A stretch of 49,779 nt of DNA from Mesobacillus persicus (GTDB lineage Bacteria > Bacillota > Bacilli > Bacillales > Cytobacillaceae): NCBI RefSeq assembly GCF_900109925.1, contig NZ_FOBW01000024.1:1-49779 (forward strand). Reading direction: 5' to 3'. Shown here in pieces: positions 23,195-30,672 of the stretch (positions are counted from its first letter, which is position 1; every line of letters starts with the position of its first letter). The position numbers and the translations under genes are program-made. The notes below the pieces were generated by a model. That model did no database searches. It had not been told where the DNA came from and was given only the letters and a program-made list of their open reading frames with translations.

Positions 23195-24418
23195 ATGTCT
23201 TCAATAAAAGTTGCTATATTAGGATTCGGAACCGTTGGTGAAGGAGTATATAAAACGATCAACACCCATAAGGCAAAACTAGAAGCTGTGTTAGGAAGAA
23301 AAGTAGAAGTCGCAGCCATTTTAATCAAAAACAAGTATAAAAATCGCGGTATAGATAAAGAGACGCTTGTAACAGATGACTTCAATGAAATCCTCAAATT
23401 AAAGAAGATTGATGTAGTTGTCGAGGCAATCGTTGGTCAAGAGCCAGCTTTTACATACATACAAAGAGCCATCCAAAAAGGCTGTCATATTATCACGGCT
23501 AACAAAGAAATGTACGCGATTCACGGACGCTTTCTTCAGAAGCTTGCTGCTGAAAACAATGTTTCGATTGGCTTTGAAGCTACTGTCGCAGGTGGAGTAC
23601 CAATCATTCAAACCCTACAACAATTGCTTAACATTAATCACATTGTAAAAATCGAGGGCATCCTAAATGGTACCTCCAATTATATTTTAAGCGAGATGAG
23701 AGCTAGAAACCTTTCTTTTAATGAGGCATTGAAATCGGCCCAGGAAAAGGGATACGCGGAAGCAAATCCGACCAATGATATCGAAGGCTATGATGCTTTT
23801 TATAAATTGATGATCTTAAGTGAGATCGCCTTTGGAGGGAAACCTAAATGGGAGAATGTACCCCGAGAAGGAATTACAGCTATTACAGCTGAACAAATTC
23901 AAGAGGTCGAAAAGATTGGTTTAAGGTTTAAACTGATCGCCTCTATTCAATTAGTAGAGGGAGAAATCATTGGCTCGGTTCGGCCAACTCTCGTTTCAGA
24001 GCAACACCCTCTATATAATATTGAAGGAGTGGAGAACTCTGTCTCAATTGAAGGGGATATTGTTGGTCGAATTACATTGCAGGGACCGGGAGCTGGGATG
24101 TTACCAACGGCAAGTGCCATGGTGGAAGATTTAATCCACGTGCTTGTTGGGGGAAAGAAAACAAATGACCTTTATCAAAAATCATTTGTGGGTACTGAAG
24201 AGGATAAAAAGATAAAACAATGCTGGCTCATGATTCAACCTGGGGAAGCTGAGTTGAAGGGTGTAAGCACTTTTATGGGCAGTGAGAGAGATCATCATGT
24301 TCTTCTGGAGGCAGATGAACTAACAATTTCGACTCTACGTAAAGAAAACCATTGGGCTAGTTTCTTTGAGGTGCTAGGTGAGTTGAATTATAAAGATTCA
24401 GTACGGCTTACTTCATAA
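23195..24418 (+). CDS. hom: Homoserine dehydrogenase, SAM-riboswitch controlled, without a recognisable ACT domain
   Basis: 407 residues from ATG 23195 (AAGGA about 10 nt upstream). It reduces aspartate semialdehyde to homoserine in methionine/threonine synthesis. NAD(P)-binding ILGFGTVGEGV (7-17), TANKEMYA, GILNGTSNYIL and the catalytic EANPTNDIEGYDAFYKL segment are present. Family members such as B. subtilis Hom (about 433 residues) end in an ACT domain for threonine feedback. Here the last 80 residues do not show the ACT pattern, so allosteric control may be missing or altered. The upstream S-box suggests control by SAM and a dedicated role in methionine supply. Confidence 0.9.
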   Translation: MSSIKVAILGFGTVGEGVYKTINTHKAKLEAVLGRKVEVAAILIKNKYKNRGIDKETLVTDDFNEILKLKKIDVVVEAIVGQEPAFTYIQRAIQKGCHIITANKEMYAIHGRFLQKLAAENNVSIGFEATVAGGVPIIQTLQQLLNINHIVKIEGILNGTSNYILSEMRARNLSFNEALKSAQEKGYAEANPTNDIEGYDAFYKLMILSEIAFGGKPKWENVPREGITAITAEQIQEVEKIGLRFKLIASIQLVEGEIIGSVRPTLVSEQHPLYNIEGVENSVSIEGDIVGRITLQGPGAGMLPTASAMVEDLIHVLVGGKKTNDLYQKSFVGTEEDKKIKQCWLMIQPGEAELKGVSTFMGSERDHHVLLEADELTISTLRKENHWASFFEVLGELNYKDSVRLTS

Positions 24419-24457
24419 AGCTGCTAAGGGGACATAAACCCCTTAGCAGCTTTTTTT
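24419..24457 (+). terminator. Rho-independent terminator of hom
   Basis: AGCTGCTAAGGGG pairs with CCCCTTAGCAGCT over an ACATAAA loop, followed by TTTTTTT. Confidence 0.93.
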
Positions 24458-24491
24458 ATGGACTGCGGTAGGGTAGACCTTCAGGAGCAGC

Positions 24492-24566
24492 TAATGAAGA
24501 TGGTTACAGGGTGCTTTCCACAGAGATTTAATGAAGATGATTAAAGGCTGGTTTCCTCCACGGATT
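24492..24566 (+). repeat. Imperfect tandem duplication, two 37-38-bp units
   Basis: TAATGAAGATGGTTACAGGG... (24492-24528) is followed directly by TAATGAAGATGATTAAAGGC... (24529-24566). Both units continue with TGnTTTCC and end in an A(C/G)(A/G)GATT-like sequence. No ORF is present. The rest of the 24458-24749 gap holds the marR promoter/operator. Confidence 0.6.
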
Positions 24567-24674
24567 CATCTTCATCAAGCACTGAGGAGGAACCCTGGAA
24601 TCTCCGCTGTTCGCTTAAAATAAAATCATCATGCTTATTCAACAAAGCTTTTGATAGACAGAAGTAACAACTAA

Positions 24675-24686
24675 TTACCTAGGTAA
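24675..24686. promoter_or_regulatory. Palindromic MarR-type operator
   Basis: TTACCTAGGTAA is a perfect 12-bp palindrome with partly symmetric flanks, 63 bp before the marR start and just upstream of a TATAGT -10-like sequence (about 24698). Size and place suit autoregulation by the MarR dimer, which would repress the marR-MFS operon. Confidence 0.55.
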
Positions 24687-24749
24687 CTAATTTATGGTAT
24701 AGTTAACTTTATTGCATTACCTACTAATACACAGTATAAAGGCGGTTCT

Positions 24750-25211
24750 ATGTTAAATAACAGTCATTCTTTATTTCATGCTGTACACCAGCTTTCTAGA
24801 CAATTAACAAAGCAATTGAATGAGGCTCTAGAACCATTTGGCTTATATAATGCGCAGTGGGCAGTTCTGTATGTGCTGAAAGCAAATGGGGCCTTAACTC
24901 AAAAGGAGCTTTGTGAATACCTAGCTGTCGAGGCTCCACCAATGACACGAACGATTCAACGGCTTATGAAACAAGGTTATATCGATCAGCGCACGGGTCT
25001 CGACAAACGGAAAAAGTTTATCCATCTAACAAGCAAAGCAGAGTCTGAATTTCCAAAATGGGAAAAAGCTGTTTTGGAGGCGAATCAGGTTCTAATCACT
25101 TCACTACCAAAGGGCTCTCAAGATGCAATTTATTCAATATTGTCTGAGTGGCTCATAGGAATCAAACAACAGGTAAAAACAGTAGAGGAAGAAGCGATCT
25201 TTAATGATTGA
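24750..25211 (+). CDS. MarR-family transcriptional regulator
   Basis: 153 residues with a winged-helix core: LYNAQWAVLYVLKANGALTQKELCEYLAVEAPPMTRTIQRLMKQGYI (about 33-80) holds the helix-turn-helix, and DQRTGLDKRKKFIHLTSK is the wing. Both terminal helices for dimerisation are present. AAAGGCGG lies before ATG. Its stop overlaps the MFS gene by 8 bases, so the two are translationally coupled. The pair is the usual arrangement of a ligand-released repressor with its efflux pump. No redox Cys of the OhrR type is evident in the N-terminal helix. Confidence 0.92.
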   Translation: MLNNSHSLFHAVHQLSRQLTKQLNEALEPFGLYNAQWAVLYVLKANGALTQKELCEYLAVEAPPMTRTIQRLMKQGYIDQRTGLDKRKKFIHLTSKAESEFPKWEKAVLEANQVLITSLPKGSQDAIYSILSEWLIGIKQQVKTVEEEAIFND

Positions 25212-26418
25212 GAATCAACCTAGGTTATGGACTAAAAATTTTATAAGTGTTTCTGTTAGTAATTTCTTTCTGTTTATGACGTTTTACTTTTTATTAGTGA
25301 CCATGCCTGTGTATGTACTTAATGAGCTTAAAGGAAAAGAATCGGAAGCTGGTCTGGCTACGACTGTCTTTTTATTATCTGCGATTATTATTCGGCCAAT
25401 CGCTGGTCGATGGATTGAGAAATTCGGGGCACGGAGCATCCTTCTTAGCGCACTGGTTTTATTTTCATTAGTAACCTTATTGTACTTATACGCTGATTCG
25501 ATTCTAGTATTAATGGTGATTCGTTTTATCCACGGTATTGGATTTGGAATGGCTACTACAGCAACTGGTTCAATTGTTGCAGCGATTATCCCTGATTCAC
25601 GCAGGGGAGAAGGGATGGGCTATTTTGTTCTTTCTTCAAATCTTGCGATGGTAGTCGGGCCATTTTTAGGATTGACCATCATGCAACAATTGGGAGTCTC
25701 TACGATGTTGTTCATAGGGGTCATTTCTGCAACGATTGGTTTAGTAGCGGGCTTATTTATTACTCTTCCGAAAAGAGATATGGCTACTGTTAAAAATAAT
25801 CGTATCAAGGGGTCCTTCCGTTTCAAGGAGCTTTTTGAAATAAGTGCCATCCCAATTGCCGTTACGGGTGCCTTCTTTGCAATCGTTTATTCCTCCATAC
25901 TTTCATTCGTGTCAGTATATGCGGTTGAAATAGGTGCGGGCAATGTTGCTAGTTATTTCTTTGTCGTCTACGCTGTGGTTTTGTTAATTTCAAGACCATT
26001 CACAGGGAAGTGGTTTGACTTATATGGTGCGAATTCAATTGCTTATCCAGCAATCATTCTATTCGCGATTGGTATGGTTATATTGGGAATAGCTGACTCT
26101 CCTACGTTATTCTTGGTTGCTGCAGCGTTTGCAGGTCTTGGTTGGGGTACACTTTTTCCTAGCTTCCAAACCATTGCGATTACAGTAGCTCATCCGAAGA
26201 GGCGGCCTGTGGCGACGGCAACTTTCTTGTCTATCTACGATATTGGAATCGGTCTAGGCTCTTTTCTTGTTGGTCTTGCGGCAGCAAACCTTAGTATAGG
26301 CACTTTATATTTATTTAGCTCTGTGTATATTCTTATTGGATTGGTGATCTATCATTTATTACAGGGCCGTTATTTAAAAAAAGATAAAAATCATAAAGAA
26401 CAATATCTTGACATTTAA
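25204..26418 (+). CDS. MFS transporter (drug/metabolite efflux type)
   Basis: 404 residues with about 12 hydrophobic helices. The loop 2-3 motif is FLLSAIIIRPIAGRWIEKFGAR, and the half-repeat after the central loop is RPFTGKWFDLYGANSI. GFGMATTATGSIVAAIIP resembles motif C-like segments of drug/H+ antiporters. It starts within the marR 3' end (ATG 25204), so expression is tied to the regulator. Likely function: proton-coupled export of a toxic compound sensed by MarR; the substrate is unknown. The 3' end contains the -35 element of the strong promoter described next. Confidence 0.9.
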   Translation: MIENQPRLWTKNFISVSVSNFFLFMTFYFLLVTMPVYVLNELKGKESEAGLATTVFLLSAIIIRPIAGRWIEKFGARSILLSALVLFSLVTLLYLYADSILVLMVIRFIHGIGFGMATTATGSIVAAIIPDSRRGEGMGYFVLSSNLAMVVGPFLGLTIMQQLGVSTMLFIGVISATIGLVAGLFITLPKRDMATVKNNRIKGSFRFKELFEISAIPIAVTGAFFAIVYSSILSFVSVYAVEIGAGNVASYFFVVYAVVLLISRPFTGKWFDLYGANSIAYPAIILFAIGMVILGIADSPTLFLVAAAFAGLGWGTLFPSFQTIAITVAHPKRRPVATATFLSIYDIGIGLGSFLVGLAAANLSIGTLYLFSSVYILIGLVIYHLLQGRYLKKDKNHKEQYLDI

Positions 26419-26436
26419 ACTTATCTTTACTATAAT
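26408..26436 (+). promoter_or_regulatory. Consensus sigma-A promoter
   Basis: TTGACA (26408-26413), exactly 17 nt, TATAAT (26431-26436). Both hexamers are perfect. The -35 lies inside the end of the MFS gene. Transcription would start near 26443, and the only thing before the next terminator is an approximately 260-nt stretch with no sizeable gene. Confidence 0.85.
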
Positions 26437-26470
26437 GAAATTTCAGCTTCACGAAAGGGACATTCAAGAT

Positions 26471-26557
26471 ATGTCAATAAACTTATGGCGTTCTGCTTTT
26501 AAATATATTTTGAAAACTTATTCACACTGGATCGGCTTCGGAGCCGTAAGGATGTAA
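26471..26557 (+). CDS. Possible small membrane-active peptide, 28 codons
   Basis: ATG 26471 follows AAAGGGA by 10 nt, slightly long but usable. The peptide begins MSINLWRSAF, continues with KYILKTYSHW and ends IGFGAVRM, then TAA. It is basic and aromatic-rich and could form an amphipathic helix. It stands alone behind the consensus promoter and has a long 3' UTR. I do not recognise a family. It could be a chance ORF in a non-coding RNA; conservation of its codons in relatives would decide. Confidence 0.35.
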   Translation: MSINLWRSAFKYILKTYSHWIGFGAVRM

Positions 26558-26672
26558 GAGAGGTAGGGCTTACGTCGTTTAGGTTAAAAATCATCAAGTG
26601 GAATAAAATGTACCGCGGCAGTTTATAAACGAAACATATACATCTTGTGAAGTTGCAAGTTACTATACGAAG

Positions 26673-26705
26673 AAAGCGAACTAGCTACCTGGTTCGCTTT
26701 TTTAA
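26673..26705 (+). terminator. Rho-independent terminator of the 26443 transcript
   Basis: AAAGCGAAC (26673-26681) pairs with GTTCGCTTT (26692-26700), followed by TTT and more T-rich sequence. Confidence 0.88.
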
Positions 26706-26721
26706 TTGAGTTTTTTTCTTC

Positions 26722-26912
26722 TGTGGATAATATAATTATCCACATCCGAAAGTAGTTAATAAATAAGTGTTCCACAGGTTTATCCACATTATCCACAAAG
26801 TAGACAATATTTTATCCACAGAATATATCCACAACACCTTGAGTTACTATATAAGGACTCGGTCTGACTTATGCACAATATCCATAAAAATGTGGATAAC
26901 CGTTGTGGATAA
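26722..26912. promoter_or_regulatory. DnaA-box cluster
   Basis: Seven perfect TTATCCACA boxes: plus strand at 26736-26744, 26780-26788, 26789-26797 and 26812-26820; minus strand at 26722-26730, 26891-26899 and 26904-26912. TTATGCACA (26869-26877) and ATATCCACA (26825-26833) are near-consensus. Two boxes abut head-to-tail and two form a close inverted pair. AT-rich sequence follows to about 27050. No dnaA, dnaN, rep or par gene is near. It resembles the oriC-like or DnaA-titrating clusters of Bacillus. Confidence 0.85.
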
Positions 26913-27059
26913 TGGTTTCTAAAAAACTTTTTATGAACACTTTGTGAAAAACATTGCCATTATAGTGGTTTTAACGTATATTTAGGTTAAGAAAGTTAGT
27001 GAAGTATTTCACAAATTTTCTTCTCTCCTTAAAAAAATAAACAAACCCTACCCCTTACC

Positions 27060-27090
27060 AAAAGCAGGATCAAATGATGATCCTGCTTTT
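27060..27090. terminator. Hairpin, probable terminator
   Basis: AAAAGCAGGATCA (27060-27072) pairs with TGATCCTGCTTTT (27078-27090). It ends the gene-free region after the DnaA boxes, with short T-runs on both strands. Nothing further is recognised in 27091-27231. Confidence 0.7.
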
Positions 27091-27231
27091 AGGTTTGTAT
27101 TGGTTGTATAGATCTACTCATTAGATGGAAGGTCCCCATTAGACCTAACCTTTATGGGGGGGGAATATGCCTTAAATGCTTAAGCCATATTAGCAGGCAT
27201 AAAATTTATCCTGTATCTAGTACCTTCCAAA

Positions 27232-27423
27232 CTAATGCTTTTGTTTTTTTCCTTTTGCACGTGCGTCTGCGGCTTTAGAGCGAGCCATCGCTTCTAGGTC
27301 TTCATGATCAGCTAATTCGCGGTTAAACTCAACATCAAGTCCATCTGATTTCATGTTTTTTGGTACCTGTGGTAGCTTAGCTGTATTCTTATCTCTACTT
27401 CTTTGCCCACGTGAACGTCCCAT
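27232..27423 (-). CDS. yfhD: YfhD family small protein
   Basis: 63 residues from ATG 27423, which is 8 nt after AAGGGG; a second ATG at 27429 is too close. It starts MGRSRGQRSRDKN, has the conserved LPQVPKNMKSDGLDVEF centre and ends in the AAD(A)RAKGKKQ basic tail. The protein is hydrophilic, charged and cytoplasmic, with no known function. In B. subtilis yfhD and yfhE are adjacent, as here. The conserved position upstream of yfhF/recX supports the assignment. Confidence 0.85.
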   Translation of the reverse strand: MGRSRGQRSRDKNTAKLPQVPKNMKSDGLDVEFNRELADHEDLEAMARSKAADARAKGKKQKH

Positions 27424-27463
27424 TATCATAACCCCTTTCGATTTAAAAGCATTTGTAAAAACA

Positions 27464-27497
27464 AAAAGTACGGAAAACAGAAGTTTACCGTACTTTT
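27464..27497 (-). terminator. Rho-independent terminator of yfhE
   Basis: AAAAGTACGG (27464-27473) pairs with CCGTACTTTT (27488-27497). On the minus strand it is followed by TTTTTGTTTTT, so it ends the yfhE transcript before yfhD. Confidence 0.75.
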
Positions 27498-27594
27498 ATG
27501 ATTTGCTTTTATCTTCGAGCTATAAGTGGAAATTAAAGTTTTGCTTGCTGGATTCTCTGGGTGTGTAAAACCCTGATCACAGACAAGAAAAATG

Positions 27595-27723
27595 TTATTG
27601 GTCTCTTTTCTTGTTTGCAAATCCTCCTGCTCTGTCAGCAGCTCTGAATTCATGACTATAAGTAACCTCTTGCATACTAGACAGTGTATGTCTGCGTTTT
27701 TCTTTCCTCTTCTTGTCAGCCAT
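27595..27723 (-). CDS. yfhE: YfhE family small protein
   Basis: 42 residues (ATG 27723-27721, TAA 27597-27595). It starts MADKKRKEKRRHTLSSMQEV, continues TYSHEFRAADRAGGF and ends NKKRDQ. The LSSMQEVTY..EF..AD..GGF pattern is that of YfhE, a small conserved Bacillaceae protein of unknown function. AGGAAGGG lies about 10 nt before ATG, and this SD is part of an inverted repeat (CCTTCCTGT 27733-27741 with ACAGGAAGG 27768-27776) that could mask it in the mRNA. Confidence 0.85.
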   Translation of the reverse strand: MADKKRKEKRRHTLSSMQEVTYSHEFRAADRAGGFANKKRDQ

Positions 27724-27788
27724 CCTTATCACCCTTCCTGTCGTTTTCGTTTAACAGTATTTCCATTACAGGAAGGATTAAACAATTT

Positions 27789-28694
27789 TCATTTATTAAA
27801 TATTTCTTCAAGTGCAGCATCTAGGTGCGGATATTGAAAAGAAAACCCATGATTAAGCAGTTTGCTTGGTAAGACTTTTTGACCTTCTAAGACAAGTAAA
27901 CTCATTTCCCCAAGTAGGAGACGGAGAGCAAAGCTAGGAACAGGGAGCCAATGGGGACGGTGGATCACGTGAGAAAGAGTCTTGCCGAAATCCTTCATTT
28001 TTATTGGTTCCGGTGCTGTGAAGTTGACTGGACCTGTCAGTTCGCTATTTTCTATTGCGAATAAAATCCCTCTAACAACGTCATTGATATGGATCCATGA
28101 AAGCCACTGCTGCCCATTTCCAATCGTTCCACCGATAAAAAAGCGATAAGGCAAGGCCACTCGAGGCAAGGCACCTTCTTTTGCATCAAGTATCACCCCA
28201 AAACGGCAAAGGACGGTTCTTAAACCCAGATCCTCTATTTGTTTAACAGCTGACTCCCATTTCACAACTGTATCAGCTAAAAAGTCTGTTCCGGGCTTTG
28301 TTGATTCTTCCGTGTAGATCTGGTTCTCAGATGTACCATAAAAACCTATAGCACTTGCGTTGATGAATACTTTTGGTTTTATATTTAGGTTTTGAATGAT
28401 TTTCGCTAATTCATCAACGGTGTTAAGGCGACTATTAACAATCAATTCTTTCCCTTTGTCTGTCCAGCGGCTATTAATGGTTGAACCAGCAAGATTTACA
28501 AGGGCATCAAGGTCTTCTAATTCTTTTTCAGGCTGATTTCCCTTATTCAGCCATGGAACGTACCGTGTGTTATCACTAATTGAACCTCTGGAATCTGATC
28601 TAGTAAGGACCAACACGGTATGCCCTTTTTTAGAAAGGGAATTGGAAAGAGCTTTTCCGACTAGACCGGTTCCACCTGCAATCGCAATCTTCAA
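27789..28694 (-). CDS. yfhF: Epimerase family protein (SDR39U1/YfhF)
   Basis: 301 residues from TTG 28694, 8 nt after GAGAGG; a GTG at 28703 abuts the SD and is less likely. An atypical extended SDR: IAGGTGLVGKAL (NADP-binding), LVNLAGSTINSRW, NASAIGFYG (active-site region), WIHINDVVRGI, and the C-terminal DUF1731 with VLEGQKVLPSKLLNHGF. The family (TIGR01777-like) is close to nucleotide-sugar epimerases but has no defined substrate. It is divergent from recX, as in B. subtilis. Confidence 0.9.
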   Translation of the reverse strand: MKIAIAGGTGLVGKALSNSLSKKGHTVLVLTRSDSRGSISDNTRYVPWLNKGNQPEKELEDLDALVNLAGSTINSRWTDKGKELIVNSRLNTVDELAKIIQNLNIKPKVFINASAIGFYGTSENQIYTEESTKPGTDFLADTVVKWESAVKQIEDLGLRTVLCRFGVILDAKEGALPRVALPYRFFIGGTIGNGQQWLSWIHINDVVRGILFAIENSELTGPVNFTAPEPIKMKDFGKTLSHVIHRPHWLPVPSFALRLLLGEMSLLVLEGQKVLPSKLLNHGFSFQYPHLDAALEEIFNK

Positions 28695-28792
28695 TTTCGT
28701 CACCTCTCTTTAAAATAGTTCTTCCTCTTAGTTTACTCGCATTCATCAGCAAATCCTATCATCATGTGGTAAATTAATATGGAGGTGATAAA

Positions 28793-29617
28793 ATGCCGGT
28801 TATAACAAAGATAAAGGTTCAAAAAAAGAATAAACATCGATATAGCATCTTCACAGATGATGGCAAAGGGGAAGAATATGCCTTCAGTGTAGATGAAGAT
28901 GTGCTCATAAAGTACGAGTTAAAAAAAGGAATGGAATTGGATGATACATCGATATCAGAAGTGTTGTTTCAGGACGATATTCGGAAAGCCTATAATACAG
29001 CACTCCAATATTTATCGCACCGTATGCGTTCTGAAGGGGAAGTAAGGGAGCATCTAAGTAAAAAGGAAGTATCCGAGTCAATCATACAAGAAGTAGTCCA
29101 TCGTCTTTATCACCATAAATTTTTAGATGACGTTGAATTTGGAAAAGCATTTGTACGGACCCAAATGAATACTACGGATAAAGGTCCAGGGGCTGTTAAG
29201 ATTGATTTAAGAGAAAAAGGCATTAAAGCGGTTGTCATTGATGAAGTAATGGGTGAGTATCCTTACGAACGACAAGTGGAGAAAGCGGTTCAGCTTGGTA
29301 GTAAATTTATAATGAAAAATAGCAAAGATTCTTCTGTAATTTTAAAACAAAAACTAGAACAATTTCTGTTACGTAAAGGCTATCCGTTTAGTGTCATCCA
29401 ACTTGTTATGAAGGAAGTCAGTGTTAAAAAGGAAACCGACGAAGAAATGGAAGCACTACAGTATCAAGGAGCAAAACTTCAGCGTAAATTCTCTAAGCTG
29501 GAAGGCTATGAACAGAAACAGAAAATAAAAAAGGGTTTATATACTAAGGGCTTTTCCATTGATTTGATTGATCAGTACTTAAGTGAACTTAAAGAGGAGG
29601 ATTCCGACAATAGGTAA
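28793..29617 (+). CDS. recX: Recombination regulator RecX
   Basis: 274 residues of tandem three-helix RecX repeats, e.g. ALQYLSHRMRSEGEVREHL, VVHRLYHHKFLDDVEFGKAF and LEGYEQKQKIKKGLYTKGF. RecX binds RecA filaments and modulates RecA in recombination and SOS. The length suits the long Bacillus form. GGAGGTGATAAA before ATG is near ideal. Its position between yfhF and yfhH is conserved. No LexA box was recognised in the short divergent promoter region. Confidence 0.93.
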   Translation: MPVITKIKVQKKNKHRYSIFTDDGKGEEYAFSVDEDVLIKYELKKGMELDDTSISEVLFQDDIRKAYNTALQYLSHRMRSEGEVREHLSKKEVSESIIQEVVHRLYHHKFLDDVEFGKAFVRTQMNTTDKGPGAVKIDLREKGIKAVVIDEVMGEYPYERQVEKAVQLGSKFIMKNSKDSSVILKQKLEQFLLRKGYPFSVIQLVMKEVSVKKETDEEMEALQYQGAKLQRKFSKLEGYEQKQKIKKGLYTKGFSIDLIDQYLSELKEEDSDNR

Positions 29618-29706
29618 AGGAGTCATAAACAATCCTTCTTCTTTATTTATTATCTTTAATTCGCTATGATGAAACAGCGTAATTCTCAATTAGGAGAGTG
29701 AAATGG

Positions 29707-30039
29707 ATGCAAGAAAAAAGATATAGCCAACTAACAGAACATGAACTTCATCAGGAAATCGCAACTCTTTCGGAGAAAGCTAGAAAAGCGGAGCAATTAG
29801 GAATGGTCAATGAATATGCGGTACTAGAGCGTAAAGTTACGATGGCCAAAGCCTATTTACTAAATCCGGGTGATTATAAATCAGGAGATATATATGAAAT
29901 TGAAGGGGATCCTGGGACTTATTTTAAAATAAATTACATGAATGGTGTCTTTGCATGGGGACACAGAATTAATCATGAAGATAAAGAAGAAGCTCTTCCG
30001 ATTAGCATGTTAGGGAAAATCAGGCAAAATCAGGGGTAA
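29707..30039 (+). CDS. yfhH: YfhH family protein
   Basis: 110 residues from ATG 29707 (AGGAG 10 nt upstream; GTG 29698 overlaps the SD). It reads MQEKRYSQLTEHELHQEI, then a helical SEKARKAEQLGM and an SH3-like C-terminal half containing MAKAYLLNPGDYKSGD and GVFAWGHRIN. DUF1811/YfhH, cytoplasmic, function unknown. It follows recX in the conserved order and may share its transcript. Confidence 0.88.
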   Translation: MQEKRYSQLTEHELHQEIATLSEKARKAEQLGMVNEYAVLERKVTMAKAYLLNPGDYKSGDIYEIEGDPGTYFKINYMNGVFAWGHRINHEDKEEALPISMLGKIRQNQG

Positions 30040-30062
30040 ACCCTGATTGCCTGATAACCAAA

Positions 30063-30239
30063 TTAAAAATCAAAATCTGGGGAATCACTTTCCCGATTGG
30101 TTGAAGCACGCATTCTTTCTTGTGGATGTGTGTTGATCGTGCCGTCAGCCCTTCTAGAAGCATATTCTGCTTTTGCACGTGGTTCGCCTTCAAAACGATT
30201 GTGGTTCATGTTAGGGAAGTTTTTCGCTTTGTTTCGCAT
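30063..30239 (-). CDS. sspK: Small acid-soluble spore protein K
   Basis: 58 residues from ATG 30239, 4 nt after AAGGAGG; an in-frame upstream extension to 30296 has no RBS. The sequence has [29 protein letters not shown] and [11 protein letters not shown], the SspK hallmark. It is a minor SASP made in the forespore and found in the spore core. Expression is expected from sigma-G; I could not fix a promoter in the short upstream region. Its presence shows that the organism sporulates. Confidence 0.93.
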   Translation of the reverse strand: MRNKAKNFPNMNHNRFEGEPRAKAEYASRRADGTINTHPQERMRASTNRESDSPDFDF

Positions 30240-30347
30240 AATGGCCTCCTTGAAGGGAATTACGTGTTGTGTTAAACACGCTCTTATAGTATTCAACTGT
30301 TTAACTGGCTTTACCCGCGGTTAATTTTACATAAGGAGGGATTTCAT

Positions 30348-30617
30348 ATGAATGATTATCATGACAGACTTGCACGAATATTATTAGAAAAAAACCATCA
30401 TCTCTCTCATCAGAAGGCCCTGACATGGGTTGAGTTGTTATGGGAAGATTTTGAAACTACCTCTGCAAAAGCAGGAAGAAAATACTTAGGCAACGAAGTG
30501 ACCGAAAAGGTCGTTCGACAATGGATAGAGAATTATGGCGACAGGCTTCACGCCTTTGTTGCGAAGAACCCTAAATATAAAGATTTTTTAAATGATGAAG
30601 ATAAAAGGCTACACTAA
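30348..30617 (+). CDS. yfhJ: YfhJ/WVELL family small protein
   Basis: 89 residues with the defining ALTWVELLWEDFE segment near residue 25 and VVRQWIENYGDRLH later. All-helical, hydrophilic, cytoplasmic; function unknown. AAGGAGGGATTTCAT precedes ATG. The gene is divergent from sspK and convergent with yfhP across a terminator, as in B. subtilis. Confidence 0.88.
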   Translation: MNDYHDRLARILLEKNHHLSHQKALTWVELLWEDFETTSAKAGRKYLGNEVTEKVVRQWIENYGDRLHAFVAKNPKYKDFLNDEDKRLH

Positions 30618-30646
30618 AAAGCGATGCAAGCCTTGCATCGCTTTTT
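30616..30646. terminator. Bidirectional terminator between yfhJ and yfhP
   Basis: AAAAAGCGATGCAA (30616-30629) pairs with TTGCATCGCTTTTT (30633-30646), with a 3-nt loop. The poly-A and poly-T ends allow termination both ways. Confidence 0.9.
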
Positions 30647-30672
30647 ATGCCTGTCCAAGAGTTTATTTAGAC

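Larger units (their letters stand above)
26443..26705 (+). ncRNA. Candidate small RNA or small-protein mRNA (about 260 nt)
   Basis: The unit is bounded by a perfect sigma-A promoter and a strong terminator at 26673-26705. Internal structure includes CGGCT-TCGG-AGCCG (26533-26546) and a long-range pair GTAAG/CTTAC (26546-26550 with 26569-26573). It matches no RNA family I can recognise: not 6S, tmRNA, RNase P, SRP RNA or SR1. A 28-codon ORF lies in its 5' part, so it may be a messenger, a regulatory RNA, or both. Confidence 0.5.

Noticed and set aside
26443-26705. 6S RNA, tmRNA, RNase P RNA or SR1
   Set aside because: None of their conserved cores could be found in the sequence.
26722-27050. 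The chromosomal replication origin itself
   Set aside because: No dnaA, dnaN, rpmH or recF nearby, and the surrounding genes belong to the yfh-yga block; a DnaA-titration or regulatory cluster is more likely.
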